Origin: Cyclobacteriaceae bacterium
GTDB taxonomy: Bacteria; Bacteroidota; Bacteroidia; Cytophagales; Cyclobacteriaceae
Direction: 5' to 3'
Assembly (NCBI GenBank): GCA_019638275.1
Contig: JAHBUC010000007.1
Span: 108,171 to 172,170 of the forward strand
DNA length: 64,000 nt
In this document: piece by piece, positions 7,806 to 15,764 of the stretch
Position numbering within the stretch: the stretch's first letter is position 1
Layout: the number at the start of each line of letters is the position of its first letter
Position numbers and translations under genes: made by a program
The notes under the pieces: model-generated
The model's database searches: none
What the model was told of the DNA's origin: nothing
What the model saw: the letters and a program-made list of their open reading frames with translations, nothing else

Positions 7806-9295
7806 ACCAGCGAAAATTCGCGAATAAATTTTTCAGCTTTCACCATATCCTGATGAAGCACCCGATCTTCTTCTACAAACGGTACATGCTCACGGAAAGT
7901 ATGCAAGAACTCCTCCAATACAACCGAACTTTTTAGAGGCCTGCGGAAATGCATGGCTTGTGCGGCTGTAATCAGTTCAATAGCTAAAACATGGTAAACA
8001 TTATTGACCACCCGATAGGCTTTTGTTGCCGCGTTCGCGCCCATGCTCACATGATCTTCCTGGCCGTTGGAAGAAACGATGGAATCGACTGATGCGGGTG
8101 TGCAAAGCTGTTTGTTCTGACTAACCAGTGATGCGGCTGTGTATTGTGGAATCATCATTCCGGAATTGATACCGGGATTGGCCACAAGGTAATTGGGTAA
8201 ATTACGAGAACCCGAAATAAGCTGGTAGGTTCTACGCTCGGAAATACTACCTAATTCTGCTACAGCAATAGCCAAATGATCCAATGAAAGGGCTAACGGC
8301 TGACCATGAAAATTTCCTCCAGAGATGATCATATCTTCTTCCGGGAAAATCAGCGGATTATCGGTTACGCTGTTTACTTCTGTCAGGATGGTTTCAGCTG
8401 CGTAGTTAAGTGCATCCAGGCTTGCGCCATGTACTTGCGGAATGCAACGAAAAGAGTACGGATCCTGAACGTGTTTTTTAGGTTGGTTGATCAGTTCGCT
8501 TCCTTTTAAAAGATTAAAAATCTCTTTTGCCACTTCGCCCTGACCATGCTGCGGCCGGATGTTATGAACCTGTGATAGAAACGGTTCTATGCGACCATCA
8601 AAGGCATCCAATGAAAGTGCACTGATCATGTTGCTGAGGCGAAGCAAACGCTTTGCATGTAATAAACACCACACTCCGTACGCACTCATAAACTGTGTGC
8701 CGTTCAACAGCGCCAATCCTTCCTTTGCTTTAAAATGAATCGGTTGCCAATTCATCTGTTTATTGATTTGATTGCCGGATTTCCGTTCACCGTTTACCGT
8801 AACTTCACCATCGTCAATCAGGGTAAGCGCCAAGTGTGCCAATGGAGCCAAATCACCTGAAGCGCCAAGCGAGCCCATCTCATAGATTACCGGATAAATG
8901 TTATTGTTGAAATAATCAGTCAGGCGTTGTACGGTTTGCAATTGAACGCCTGAGTGACCGTACGAAAGTGACTGTACTTTTAGAAACAGCATCAGGCGCA
9001 CAATCTCTTCAGGTACTTCAGGACCGGCACCGCACGCATGCGACTTCACTAAATTTTCCTGAAGTTTTTCAAGTTGATCCGGGGCGATGTAGGTGTTGTA
9101 CAAGGAACCAAAACCGGTGTTGATGCCGTAAACGGGTTGTGATGTGTTTTTGATTTTTTCATCCAGGTATTCGCGGCAACGGATAATTTTTTGCTGCACC
9201 TCATCCGATAGCTCAAGCGTTAATGATTGAAAGGTAATCTTATCAAGATCGGACAACGTAAGTTTAGCGGTAGAAATGGAGTGTTTGAGGTTCAC
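7802..9295 (-). CDS. hutH: Aromatic amino-acid ammonia-lyase, probably histidine ammonia-lyase
   Basis: A 497-aa MIO-dependent lyase that removes ammonia from an aromatic amino acid, most likely histidine to urocanate. The Ala-Ser-Gly triad that self-cyclises to the MIO cofactor is present near residue 144 (SLGASGDLAPL), with NTGFGSL near 60 and SHACG near 82. The GTG at 9295 is preferred because it lies 6 bp after the hisS stop; an alternative start at 9337 would overlap hisS by 37 bp. Specificity is not certain: the GGNFHGQP stretch near 324 has Gln where classical bacterial HutH has Glu (FHAEP), and no hutU, hutI or hutG is present. The His in SHACG still favours histidine or tyrosine over phenylalanine. 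Confidence 0.8.
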   Translation of the reverse strand: MNLKHSISTAKLTLSDLDKITFQSLTLELSDEVQQKIIRCREYLDEKIKNTSQPVYGINTGFGSLYNTYIAPDQLEKLQENLVKSHACGAGPEVPEEIVRLMLFLKVQSLSYGHSGVQLQTVQRLTDYFNNNIYPVIYEMGSLGASGDLAPLAHLALTLIDDGEVTVNGERKSGNQINKQMNWQPIHFKAKEGLALLNGTQFMSAYGVWCLLHAKRLLRLSNMISALSLDAFDGRIEPFLSQVHNIRPQHGQGEVAKEIFNLLKGSELINQPKKHVQDPYSFRCIPQVHGASLDALNYAAETILTEVNSVTDNPLIFPEEDMIISGGNFHGQPLALSLDHLAIAVAELGSISERRTYQLISGSRNLPNYLVANPGINSGMMIPQYTAASLVSQNKQLCTPASVDSIVSSNGQEDHVSMGANAATKAYRVVNNVYHVLAIELITAAQAMHFRRPLKSSVVLEEFLHTFREHVPFVEEDRVLHQDMVKAEKFIREFSLV

Positions 9296-9300
9296 GCAGG

Positions 9301-10668
9301 TTAGGCTAAGTGTTGAATGATTTGTTCTGTACTCCATTTTTGCTGCTCACCTGTAGTCATGTTTTTTACAGCAAATACTTCTGTTTTTAATTCTTCTTCG
9401 CCAATGACAATGGTAAACGGGATGCTTTTTTTATTGGCATAGTCGAGTTGCTTTTTCAGTTTAGAAACTTCCGGGTATACCTCGCTGGAAATACCTTTTT
9501 GACGCAAGGCAGTAAGCAGTGCAAGTCCGTGTTGCAACGTATTGTCATCAAAATGACAGATCAACACCTTTGATGATGCGTTGGCCTCTACCGGAAATAG
9601 GTTAAGCTCATCCATGGCATCGTAGATGCGATCAATACCAAACGAAATGCCCACACCCGAAAGCTTTTCTTTCGAACCGAACGCTTGCGTAAGGTTGTCG
9701 TACCGGCCGCCACCGCTTACGCTGCCAATGGCCACGTTATTGATTTTTACTTCGAAGATGCATCCGGTGTAATAGCTGAGGCCGCGCGCCAGGGCAACAT
9801 CAAAGTCTACATGATCGGATGACGATTGATAATGACCTAACAAGTCAAAAGCAGTTTTTAAGTCATCAATACCTTTTTTGCCGGAGGCTGAGGTAGCAAA
9901 AGCGTTTAGCAATGTATTCAGTTTCTGCTCCGGACTTCCGGGAGTTTTCAGTAATTCAAAAAGTTTATCCTGTTGCTGTGTGGTAAATCCTTTTTCCGAT
10001 AATTCTTTCCGTACATTTTCTTCCCCGATTTTCTCGAGTTTATCAATGGCAACAAACAAGTCGGCCTCTTTTCCGGTGGCGTTCATGGTTTCAGCAATCC
10101 CGTTCAGTACACCCCGGTGATTTATTTTGATCGTATAATCTGCAATGCGCAGCAACGCCATCACTTCCTTAATCATTAAAATAATTTCAGCTTCACAGAT
10201 AATTGAATCCGTACCCACCACATCGGCATCGCACTGGTAAAATTCACGGTACCTTCCTTTTTGCGGGCGGTCGGCACGCCAAACGGGTTGTATCTGGTAA
10301 CGTTTAAAAGGCAACGTGATTTCGTGCCTGTTCATCACTACGTAACGGGCAAAGGGAACGGTGAGGTCGTAGCGGAGGCCTTTTTCGGAAATGTCGTTGG
10401 CTACGAGTTTCGAATTACGGGTTTCAAGTTTTGTGGCATCAACATTTTTTAAAAAATCGCCACTATCCAGAATTTTAAATAACAACTGATCCCCCTCATC
10501 TCCATACTTCCCCGTTAAAGTGGACAGGTTTTCCATTGCTGGCGTTTCCAGGGGCTGGAAACCGAACTTTTGAAAAACTGAGCGAATGGATTGGAGAATG
10601 AAGTTGCGCCTGGCCATGGTTTGAGGGCCAAAATCCCGCGTTCCTTTTGGTAATGAAGGTTTTTCCAT
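9301..10668 (-). CDS. hisS: Histidyl-tRNA synthetase
   Basis: A 455-aa class II aminoacyl-tRNA synthetase that charges tRNA-His. Visible signatures are PKGTRDFGP at the N-terminus, motif 2 (FYQCDADVVG near 140), the HisRS-specific RGLSYYTG near 293, motif 3-like GGGRYDNL near 318 and a C-terminal anticodon-binding domain (~365-450). Length is normal. It is first in a probable operon with hutH and the type IX cargo gene. A -7 box 7 bp upstream of the ATG suggests a leaderless or nearly leaderless mRNA. Confidence 0.95.
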   Translation of the reverse strand: MEKPSLPKGTRDFGPQTMARRNFILQSIRSVFQKFGFQPLETPAMENLSTLTGKYGDEGDQLLFKILDSGDFLKNVDATKLETRNSKLVANDISEKGLRYDLTVPFARYVVMNRHEITLPFKRYQIQPVWRADRPQKGRYREFYQCDADVVGTDSIICEAEIILMIKEVMALLRIADYTIKINHRGVLNGIAETMNATGKEADLFVAIDKLEKIGEENVRKELSEKGFTTQQQDKLFELLKTPGSPEQKLNTLLNAFATSASGKKGIDDLKTAFDLLGHYQSSSDHVDFDVALARGLSYYTGCIFEVKINNVAIGSVSGGGRYDNLTQAFGSKEKLSGVGISFGIDRIYDAMDELNLFPVEANASSKVLICHFDDNTLQHGLALLTALRQKGISSEVYPEVSKLKKQLDYANKKSIPFTIVIGEEELKTEVFAVKNMTTGEQQKWSTEQIIQHLA

Positions 10669-10675
10669 ACTGGGG

Positions 10676-10683
10676 CAAAGCTA
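10676..10683 (-). promoter_or_regulatory. -7 box for hisS, abutting the start codon
   Basis: TAGCTTTG on the minus strand, an exact TAnnTTTG match, ends 7 bp before the hisS ATG, so the transcript would begin at or within 1-2 nt of the start codon. A -33 element is poor (TTTTC about 21 bp upstream). Confidence 0.45.
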
Positions 10684-10752
10684 ATACGATTGCCGATAGC
10701 TAGGGAAAACGGGGGTAATTTTGCTCCTAAAATCACAATATTTCGGGCTGGC

Positions 10753-10784
10753 TTTTGCCCATCTGCCGGAAACCCTTATTTTTG
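10753..10784 (+). promoter_or_regulatory. Consensus promoter of the small basic protein gene
   Basis: TTTTG (10753-10757), exactly 19 bp, TATTTTTG (10777-10784): the best match in the window to the Bacteroidota housekeeping promoter. Transcription would start about 10791, 17 nt before the ATG at 10808. Confidence 0.8.
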
Positions 10785-10807
10785 CGCTCCTTTTAACACA
10801 AAAAGTC

Positions 10808-10960
10808 ATGGCAGTTACCCGTTTAAAAAGAAAGAACCGTAAAGATAAATCGAAGGCAGCGGTAAGGCGTCAATCGCTGAAAAACCAGAATGCCAAGCCG
10901 GTTATCAAGAACGTGGATATCGAAAAAATCAAGGAAGAATTTAAGGCGAAGAAGGTTTAA
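10808..10960 (+). CDS. Small, highly basic protein (50 aa), unknown function
   Basis: A 50-residue protein, about one third Lys/Arg, beginning MAVTRLKRKNRKDK and ending in a helical IEKIKEEFKAKKV tail. The ATG at 10808 is chosen over upstream in-frame codons because a consensus promoter starts transcription at about 10791 and the upstream residues look like promoter DNA translated. Such charge suggests RNA, ribosome or DNA binding, but I do not recognise a named family. It is flanked by its own strong promoter and a terminator at 10988-11015, indicating a well-expressed monocistronic gene. Confidence 0.7.
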   Translation: MAVTRLKRKNRKDKSKAAVRRQSLKNQNAKPVIKNVDIEKIKEEFKAKKV

Positions 10961-10987
10961 TTTTCCTTTTCTGGTGAAAGACATTAT

Positions 10988-11015
10988 AAACCCTTGCCGT
11001 TGGCGAGGGTTTTTT
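10988..11015 (+). terminator. Terminator of the small basic protein gene
   Basis: AAACCCTTGCC and GGCGAGGGTTT pair over 11 bp (one G-U) across a 3-nt loop and run into T6. It ends 2 bp before the promoter of the NfeD/flotillin operon. Confidence 0.85.
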
Positions 11016-11016
11016 G

Positions 11017-11048
11017 TTTTGGTGGGTTACCATTCTGTGTTGTATTTG
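11017..11048 (+). promoter_or_regulatory. Promoter of the NfeD-flotillin operon
   Basis: TTTTG (11017-11021), 19-bp spacer, TGTATTTG (11041-11048), one mismatch to TAnnTTTG. The predicted start near 11055 gives a 32-nt leader before the ATG at 11087, which supports that ATG. Confidence 0.6.
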
Positions 11049-11086
11049 ATAAAATTTCAAATTACTTTAAAACCAGATTAACCACT

Positions 11087-11662
11087 ATGAACGACTTCAC
11101 CACCTGGTGGGAGGGTCTCAACCTCTCCTTGAAAATTTACTGGGCACTGGCCATTCCCTTTACGTTGTTTTTTCTGTTGCAACTCGTACTCTCGTTTATG
11201 GGAGGCGATGTACCGGATGATACCCCAGATGCTGAGGTAGAGGCTGACACCGGAATTGGTTTTCAATTCTTTACACTGAAAAATCTTGTTGCTTTCTTTT
11301 CAATCTTTGGCTGGACGGGCATTGCTTGTATCGATTCGGGTTTATCGGAGACCACTTCATTGATTATTGCCTTGGTTGCTGGTCTGATTATGATGACGGT
11401 GATGGCTTCTATCTTTTATTTTCTAGGCAAAGCCAATGCGGATGGTACATTGAAAATGAAAAACGCGTTGGGTGGAGTGGGTGAAGTTTACATGACTATC
11501 AAAAGTAAAAGAGGGGGTATTGGAAAGGTTCAGATTAAAATTCAGAATTCCTTGCGCACGCTTGATGCTATGACAGATGATGATCAGGATATCCCGACAG
11601 GAAAAATAATTACCGTCACACAAGTTATTAATGATTCTATATTGGTTGTAACTGCTAAATAA
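11087..11662 (+). CDS. NfeD/YuaF-like membrane protein (flotillin partner)
   Basis: A 191-aa inner-membrane protein with three predicted transmembrane segments (about residues 11-33, 58-76 and 86-110) followed by a C-terminal domain (~125-190) of beta-strand character ending in a VTQVINDSILVV stretch, as in the OB fold of NfeD proteins. An acidic linker (DVPDDTPDAEVEAD) separates TM1 and TM2. Its position 13 bp upstream of a flotillin gene mirrors the yuaF-yuaG arrangement of Bacillus, where the pair organises membrane microdomains. No ClpP-type protease domain is fused to it, so it is the short NfeD class. Confidence 0.75.
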   Translation: MNDFTTWWEGLNLSLKIYWALAIPFTLFFLLQLVLSFMGGDVPDDTPDAEVEADTGIGFQFFTLKNLVAFFSIFGWTGIACIDSGLSETTSLIIALVAGLIMMTVMASIFYFLGKANADGTLKMKNALGGVGEVYMTIKSKRGGIGKVQIKIQNSLRTLDAMTDDDQDIPTGKIITVTQVINDSILVVTAK

Positions 11663-11675
11663 ATTTCCATACACA

Positions 11676-13211
11676 ATGAATCCATTTATTCTGCCCATTG
11701 CCACGCTGGCCGTACTGTTTGTCTTCGTGGTGCTTGTTACATTTTTTAGGCGTTACAAGCGTTGTCCTTCCGATCGGATTTTAGTTGTATACGGTAAAGT
11801 TGGGGGTGGTTCGGCCCGGTGTATTCACGGGGGCGCCTCCTTCATCTGGCCTGTGTTTCAGGATTATTCCTTCATGGACCTTACACCAATTTCCATTGAA
11901 GTAAACCTGACCAATGCACTAAGTAAGCAAAACATCCGGGTGGATGTGCCTTCGCGTTTTACAGTGGGTATTTCAACCGAAACAGGAATCATGGAGAATG
12001 CAGCTGAGCGTTTGCTCGGTTTGCAACGCCAGGATATCCATGCACTTGCCCACGACATCATTGTAGGGCAGATGCGTTTGGTGGTGGCCATGATGGACAT
12101 TGAAGAAATCAACACCAACCGCGAGCAGTTCTTGAGTAACGTATCACACAACGTAGAGGCGGAATTGAAAAAGATCGGTCTAAAGTTGATCAACGTAAAC
12201 TTCACCGATATCCGTGATGAGAGTGGTTACATTGAGGCATTGGGTAAAGAAGCGGCTGCAAAGGCGATCAATGAAGCAAAAATTCGCGTGGCTGACCAGG
12301 AGCGTCTTGGAGACATTGGTAAAACGGAAGCTGAGAAGGAGCGCGATATTAAAGTAGCTGAAATGATCCGCGATCGCGATACACAAGTTGCGGTAACGGT
12401 TAAGGATAAGGAGGTATTGATTGCCGGGGCGAAACGCGATGAATCCATTGGTAAAGTGGAAGCAGAAAGGGATACACGTGTTAAATCTGCTGAAGCCAAT
12501 GCGGTTGCTGTAAAGGGTGAGAACCAATCGAAAATAGCTATTGCCAATTCTGATTCTGAACGTAGGGAACGTGAAGCAGAAGCGCTACGAAAAGCTATAG
12601 CGGCAGAAAAAGTTCAATCGGCAAAAGCCCTGGAAGAAGCTTACGTAGCGGAACAGCTTGCTGAAAAGGCACGTGCAGAACGGGAACGTGCTTCACAAAA
12701 TGCAAACATTGTGGTTGCAGCTGAGATTCAGAAACAAAAGGCAATCATTGAGGCGCAGGCAGAAGCTGAAAAGATTCGCGAACGCGCAAAAGGTGAGGCG
12801 GACGCCATCTTTTTGAAACAGCAAGCGGAAGCGAAGGGTATTTTTGAAATCCTGACCAAGCAGGCGGATGGTTTGAAGCAGATTGTGAGTGCAGCCGGAA
12901 ACAATTCAAAAGATGCCGCTATGCTCATCATCGCAGATAAACTTCCGGAATTGGTTCGCTTGCAAACGGAGGCTATTAAAAATATTCAGATTGATAAAGT
13001 TACAGTGTGGGAAGGTGGTCAATCGAAAGATGGTAAGACCTCTACCGCAAACTTTATATCGGGGTTGTATCAATCGGTGCCGCCATTGCATGAAGTGTTT
13101 AAGATGGCAGGGCTCGATTTACCAACCTATTTAGGTCAGCAATCCGAGCAAGAGAAAAAGGTTACGCCACCTGCTGATCCGGATCCAACTCCACCGGAGA
13201 AGAAAAAGTAA
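11676..13211 (+). CDS. Flotillin family protein
   Basis: A 511-aa flotillin/SPFH protein, a scaffold of functional membrane microdomains. It has one N-terminal membrane segment (about residues 5-24), a short basic motif RRYKRCPSDRIL after it, an SPFH/band 7 domain (~35-200) and a long Ala/Glu/Arg/Lys-rich coiled coil (~205-400) that drives oligomerisation. The C-terminus has the flotillin-typical KLPELVRLQTEAI segment and a Pro/Lys-rich tail. It is co-transcribed with the NfeD-like gene, and a terminator follows at 13217-13251. Confidence 0.9.
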   Translation: MNPFILPIATLAVLFVFVVLVTFFRRYKRCPSDRILVVYGKVGGGSARCIHGGASFIWPVFQDYSFMDLTPISIEVNLTNALSKQNIRVDVPSRFTVGISTETGIMENAAERLLGLQRQDIHALAHDIIVGQMRLVVAMMDIEEINTNREQFLSNVSHNVEAELKKIGLKLINVNFTDIRDESGYIEALGKEAAAKAINEAKIRVADQERLGDIGKTEAEKERDIKVAEMIRDRDTQVAVTVKDKEVLIAGAKRDESIGKVEAERDTRVKSAEANAVAVKGENQSKIAIANSDSERREREAEALRKAIAAEKVQSAKALEEAYVAEQLAEKARAERERASQNANIVVAAEIQKQKAIIEAQAEAEKIRERAKGEADAIFLKQQAEAKGIFEILTKQADGLKQIVSAAGNNSKDAAMLIIADKLPELVRLQTEAIKNIQIDKVTVWEGGQSKDGKTSTANFISGLYQSVPPLHEVFKMAGLDLPTYLGQQSEQEKKVTPPADPDPTPPEKKK

Positions 13212-13216
13212 AATTC

Positions 13217-13251
13217 AAACCCACTTCGGTTGCGATCGGAGTGGGTTTTTT
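13217..13251 (+). terminator. Terminator of the flotillin operon
   Basis: AAACCCACTTCGG pairs with CGGAGTGGGTTT (one wobble) and is followed by a T-run at 13245-13251, right after the flotillin stop codon. Confidence 0.85.
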
Positions 13252-13286
13252 ATTTCTTGCAGGCCTTTAAAAATTATTATCTGAGC

Positions 13287-14063
13287 ATGGCTGTATTGAA
13301 CCTTGTTTGCTGGAATGTGAATGGTATCCGGGCGATTATCAAAAAAGATTTTCTGAAAGATGTAAAAGCCATGGCACCCGACATGCTGTGCCTTCAGGAA
13401 ACAAAAGCTACAGTTGAAGATGTAAAGAGCGTGATGGAGTTGTTGCCTGAGTATAAGAGCTATGTGAATGCATCGAAAGCACGACAGGGTTATTCCGGCA
13501 CGGCTATCTTAACTAAAACAGAGCCGATATCTGTAACATACGACATGGCCATTGAGGAGCACGACCAGGAGGGTAGGGTGGTAACGGCAGAGTTTGACAA
13601 TTTCTTTCTCGTTACGGTGTACACGCCCAATGCAGGTGAAGGTTTAAAACGATTGGAATACCGCTCGAAATGGGATGAAGTATTCCGGAATTTTGTGTCC
13701 GGATTAAACCGAAGAAAACCCGTAATCATTTGTGGTGATCTGAATGTAGCCCATCAGGAAATTGACATTGCGCGGGCAAAGGAAAATTATAACAAGTCGG
13801 CTGGATACACACAAATTGAAATTGATGGCTTTCAGAAATTACTGGATGCTGGATTTGTGGATACCTTCCGTCATTTTAATCCGGAAGAAGTAAAATACAC
13901 GTACTGGAATTACATGTTTAATGCCCGTGCCCGAAACGTGGGTTGGCGCATCGATTATTTTCTTGCCGATAAGTCTTTACTCGATAACGTCAAGCAGACT
14001 TCAATCTATAACGAATACCACGGATCAGATCATTGCCCGATCGGGTTAACCATAGATATTTAA
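13287..14063 (+). CDS. xth: Exodeoxyribonuclease III (AP endonuclease family)
   Basis: A 258-aa DNA-repair nuclease that cleaves at abasic sites and removes 3' blocking groups. The ExoIII family motifs are all visible: WNVNGIR at 9-15, metal ligand Glu38 in LQETKA, GDLNVAHQEID near 150-160 with the catalytic Asp/Asn, and SDHCPI near the C-terminus with the catalytic His. The ATG at 13287 is chosen because upstream residues would lie within the preceding terminator. It overlaps the convergent small membrane gene by 4 bp. Confidence 0.92.
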   Translation: MAVLNLVCWNVNGIRAIIKKDFLKDVKAMAPDMLCLQETKATVEDVKSVMELLPEYKSYVNASKARQGYSGTAILTKTEPISVTYDMAIEEHDQEGRVVTAEFDNFFLVTVYTPNAGEGLKRLEYRSKWDEVFRNFVSGLNRRKPVIICGDLNVAHQEIDIARAKENYNKSAGYTQIEIDGFQKLLDAGFVDTFRHFNPEEVKYTYWNYMFNARARNVGWRIDYFLADKSLLDNVKQTSIYNEYHGSDHCPIGLTIDI

Positions 14064-14335
14064 TTCAAAATGTATAGAATTAATACGGCTGCCGAAAGCA
14101 GCAGAAATAATCTACGTACACGCATATCGGCACGGTAGACCGACCAATGTGTTGACAATCCAAGGGTAAGGAAGAAACCAAAATCCAATAAAAGTCTCGC
14201 TGTTGTTCGTTCAGCAAACTCGCCCTCAGAAACTAGTGGAAGCGCTAAATTAAATTCTCTGGATAATAACGCAAGTATTGTAATCAGTGCGATGATGTAG
14301 TGCAGAACGAAAGCCAGAATGCCCAGGTGTTTCAA
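14060..14335 (-). CDS. Small three-helix membrane protein, unknown function
   Basis: A 91-aa hydrophobic protein with three predicted membrane helices (about residues 4-24, 48-64 and 73-90) separated by a charged loop (SEGEFAERTTARLL) and RADMRVRR. I do not recognise the family. The only possible start is TTG at 14335: in-frame stop codons lie just upstream, and the codon is 6 bp after the murA stop. The tight spacing behind murA suggests it is translated from the same mRNA. Confidence 0.55.
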   Translation of the reverse strand: MKHLGILAFVLHYIIALITILALLSREFNLALPLVSEGEFAERTTARLLLDFGFFLTLGLSTHWSVYRADMRVRRLFLLLSAAVLILYILN

Positions 14336-14341
14336 GCGCTA

Positions 14342-15649
14342 TTAATTTACTCGTTCAATTTCTGCTCCTAATTTTTTTAACCTCCCATCAATATTCTGAT
14401 ACCCTCTGTCAATCTGGTCAATACTTGAAATTTCGCTCACCCCGTTTGCGGATAGTGCGGCAATTAACAATGCAACACCTGCGCGTATATCCGGTGATGA
14501 CATCTTAATGCCTTTAAGTTGCTGCCTGCGGTCAAGACCGATTACGTTGGCACGGTGCGGATCGCACAGAATAATCTGCGCACCCATGTCGATTAGTTTA
14601 TCCACAAAGAACAAGCGGCTTTCAAACATCTTTTGGTGAATCAATACGGTGCCTTTGGCCTGTGTAGCCACTACCAACACAATGCTGATCAAATCTGGTG
14701 TAAACCCTGGCCACGGTGCATCGGATATGGTTAAGATGGAGCCGTCAATGAAGGTTTCAATTTCATAATGATCTTGCGCAGGGATGTAAATATCATCTCC
14801 GCGAAATTCCATCTTAATGCCCAATCGCCTGAAGATTTCCGGAATAATGCCCAGCATATCTATCCGGCAATTCTTAATGGTAATTTCAGATTGCGTCATC
14901 GCGGCAAGGCCGATGAAACTGCCGATCTCAATCATGTCGGGCAGCAAGGTGTGTTCGGTACCCGAAAGTTTCTTTACACCTTCAATCGTAATCAGGTTTG
15001 AGCCGATGCCGCTGATGTCTGCGCCCATGCGGTTCAACATCAGACAAAGCTGTTGTAGGTAAGGTTCGCAGGCTGCGTTGTAGATGGTTGTTTTGCCTTT
15101 TGCCAAAACAGCAGCCATGATGATGTTTGCTGTTCCTGTTACAGAAGCTTCATCCAGTAACATGTTGGTGCCTTTTAATTCAGAGGCATCAATATGAAAC
15201 AGGTGATCATCAGCATTAAAGTTGAATCGTGCACCCAGTTTTTGAAACCCGATGAAGTGGGTATCTAATCTTCTTCTTCCAATCTTGTCGCCACCCGGTT
15301 TTGGTAAACTTGCTTTCCCAAAACGTGCCAGGATTGGCCCCAACAACATCACCGATCCGCGTAAGGCAGCTGCCTTGCTGCGGTATTCATCGGTTTCAAG
15401 AAAATCGGTATTGATCTTTTCGGCTATAAAGCGGTACGAGCCTTCTTTGAGTTTTTCAACCTGGCAACCCAGGTCGCCTACTAACTCAATGAGTTTGTTT
15501 ACATCCCGAATGTCGGGAATGTTGTGGATGGTTACCGGTTGATCGGTGAGCAGTACTGCGCTGATGATTTGAAGGGCCTCGTTCTTGGCGCCTTGTGGTG
15601 TTATTTCACCCTTTAGTTTTTTGCCGCCCTTTATTCGGAATATACTCAT
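14342..15649 (-). CDS. murA: UDP-N-acetylglucosamine 1-carboxyvinyltransferase (MurA), Asp-type active site
   Basis: A 435-aa cytoplasmic enzyme that transfers enolpyruvate from PEP to UDP-GlcNAc, the first committed step of peptidoglycan synthesis. It has the EPT-fold signature KGEITPQGAKNEAL with the essential Lys near 22. The residue equivalent to E. coli Cys115, the fosfomycin target, is Asp121 in the loop LPKPGGDKIGRRR; Asp-type MurA enzymes are active but not alkylated by fosfomycin. The ATG at 15649 is chosen because it gives the usual MurA N-terminus; residues upstream fall in an intergenic repeat. It is downstream of the DUF4290 gene on the same strand, an association seen across Bacteroidota. 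Confidence 0.95.
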   Translation of the reverse strand: MSIFRIKGGKKLKGEITPQGAKNEALQIISAVLLTDQPVTIHNIPDIRDVNKLIELVGDLGCQVEKLKEGSYRFIAEKINTDFLETDEYRSKAAALRGSVMLLGPILARFGKASLPKPGGDKIGRRRLDTHFIGFQKLGARFNFNADDHLFHIDASELKGTNMLLDEASVTGTANIIMAAVLAKGKTTIYNAACEPYLQQLCLMLNRMGADISGIGSNLITIEGVKKLSGTEHTLLPDMIEIGSFIGLAAMTQSEITIKNCRIDMLGIIPEIFRRLGIKMEFRGDDIYIPAQDHYEIETFIDGSILTISDAPWPGFTPDLISIVLVVATQAKGTVLIHQKMFESRLFFVDKLIDMGAQIILCDPHRANVIGLDRRQQLKGIKMSSPDIRAGVALLIAALSANGVSEISSIDQIDRGYQNIDGRLKKLGAEIERVN

Positions 15650-15654
15650 ATAAC

Positions 15655-15754
15655 CAATGTACAATTGACAATTATCAATTGACAATAATAAAAATTAATG
15701 TTGGCTATTCCACCATCTATCCAATGTCTATTGTCAACTGCAAATTGTCAATTG
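15655..15754. repeat. Imperfect inverted repeat built from CAATTGACAAT words
   Basis: The gap between DUF4290 and murA holds a left arm (about 15662-15690, two copies of CAATTGACAAT) and a right arm (about 15727-15754) that is its imperfect reverse complement, around a ~35-bp centre. The direct word CCAATGT occurs at the outer edge of the left arm (15655) and inner edge of the right arm (15721). RNA from either strand would fold into a long AT-rich hairpin. Confidence 0.75.
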
Positions 15755-15764
15755 CTAACTGAGT

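Noticed and set aside
9295..9337. An upstream start for hutH giving a 14-residue N-terminal extension
   Set aside because: It would overlap hisS by 37 bp and the added residues do not match the lyase family; GTG 9295, 6 bp after the hisS stop, is the better start, though not proven.
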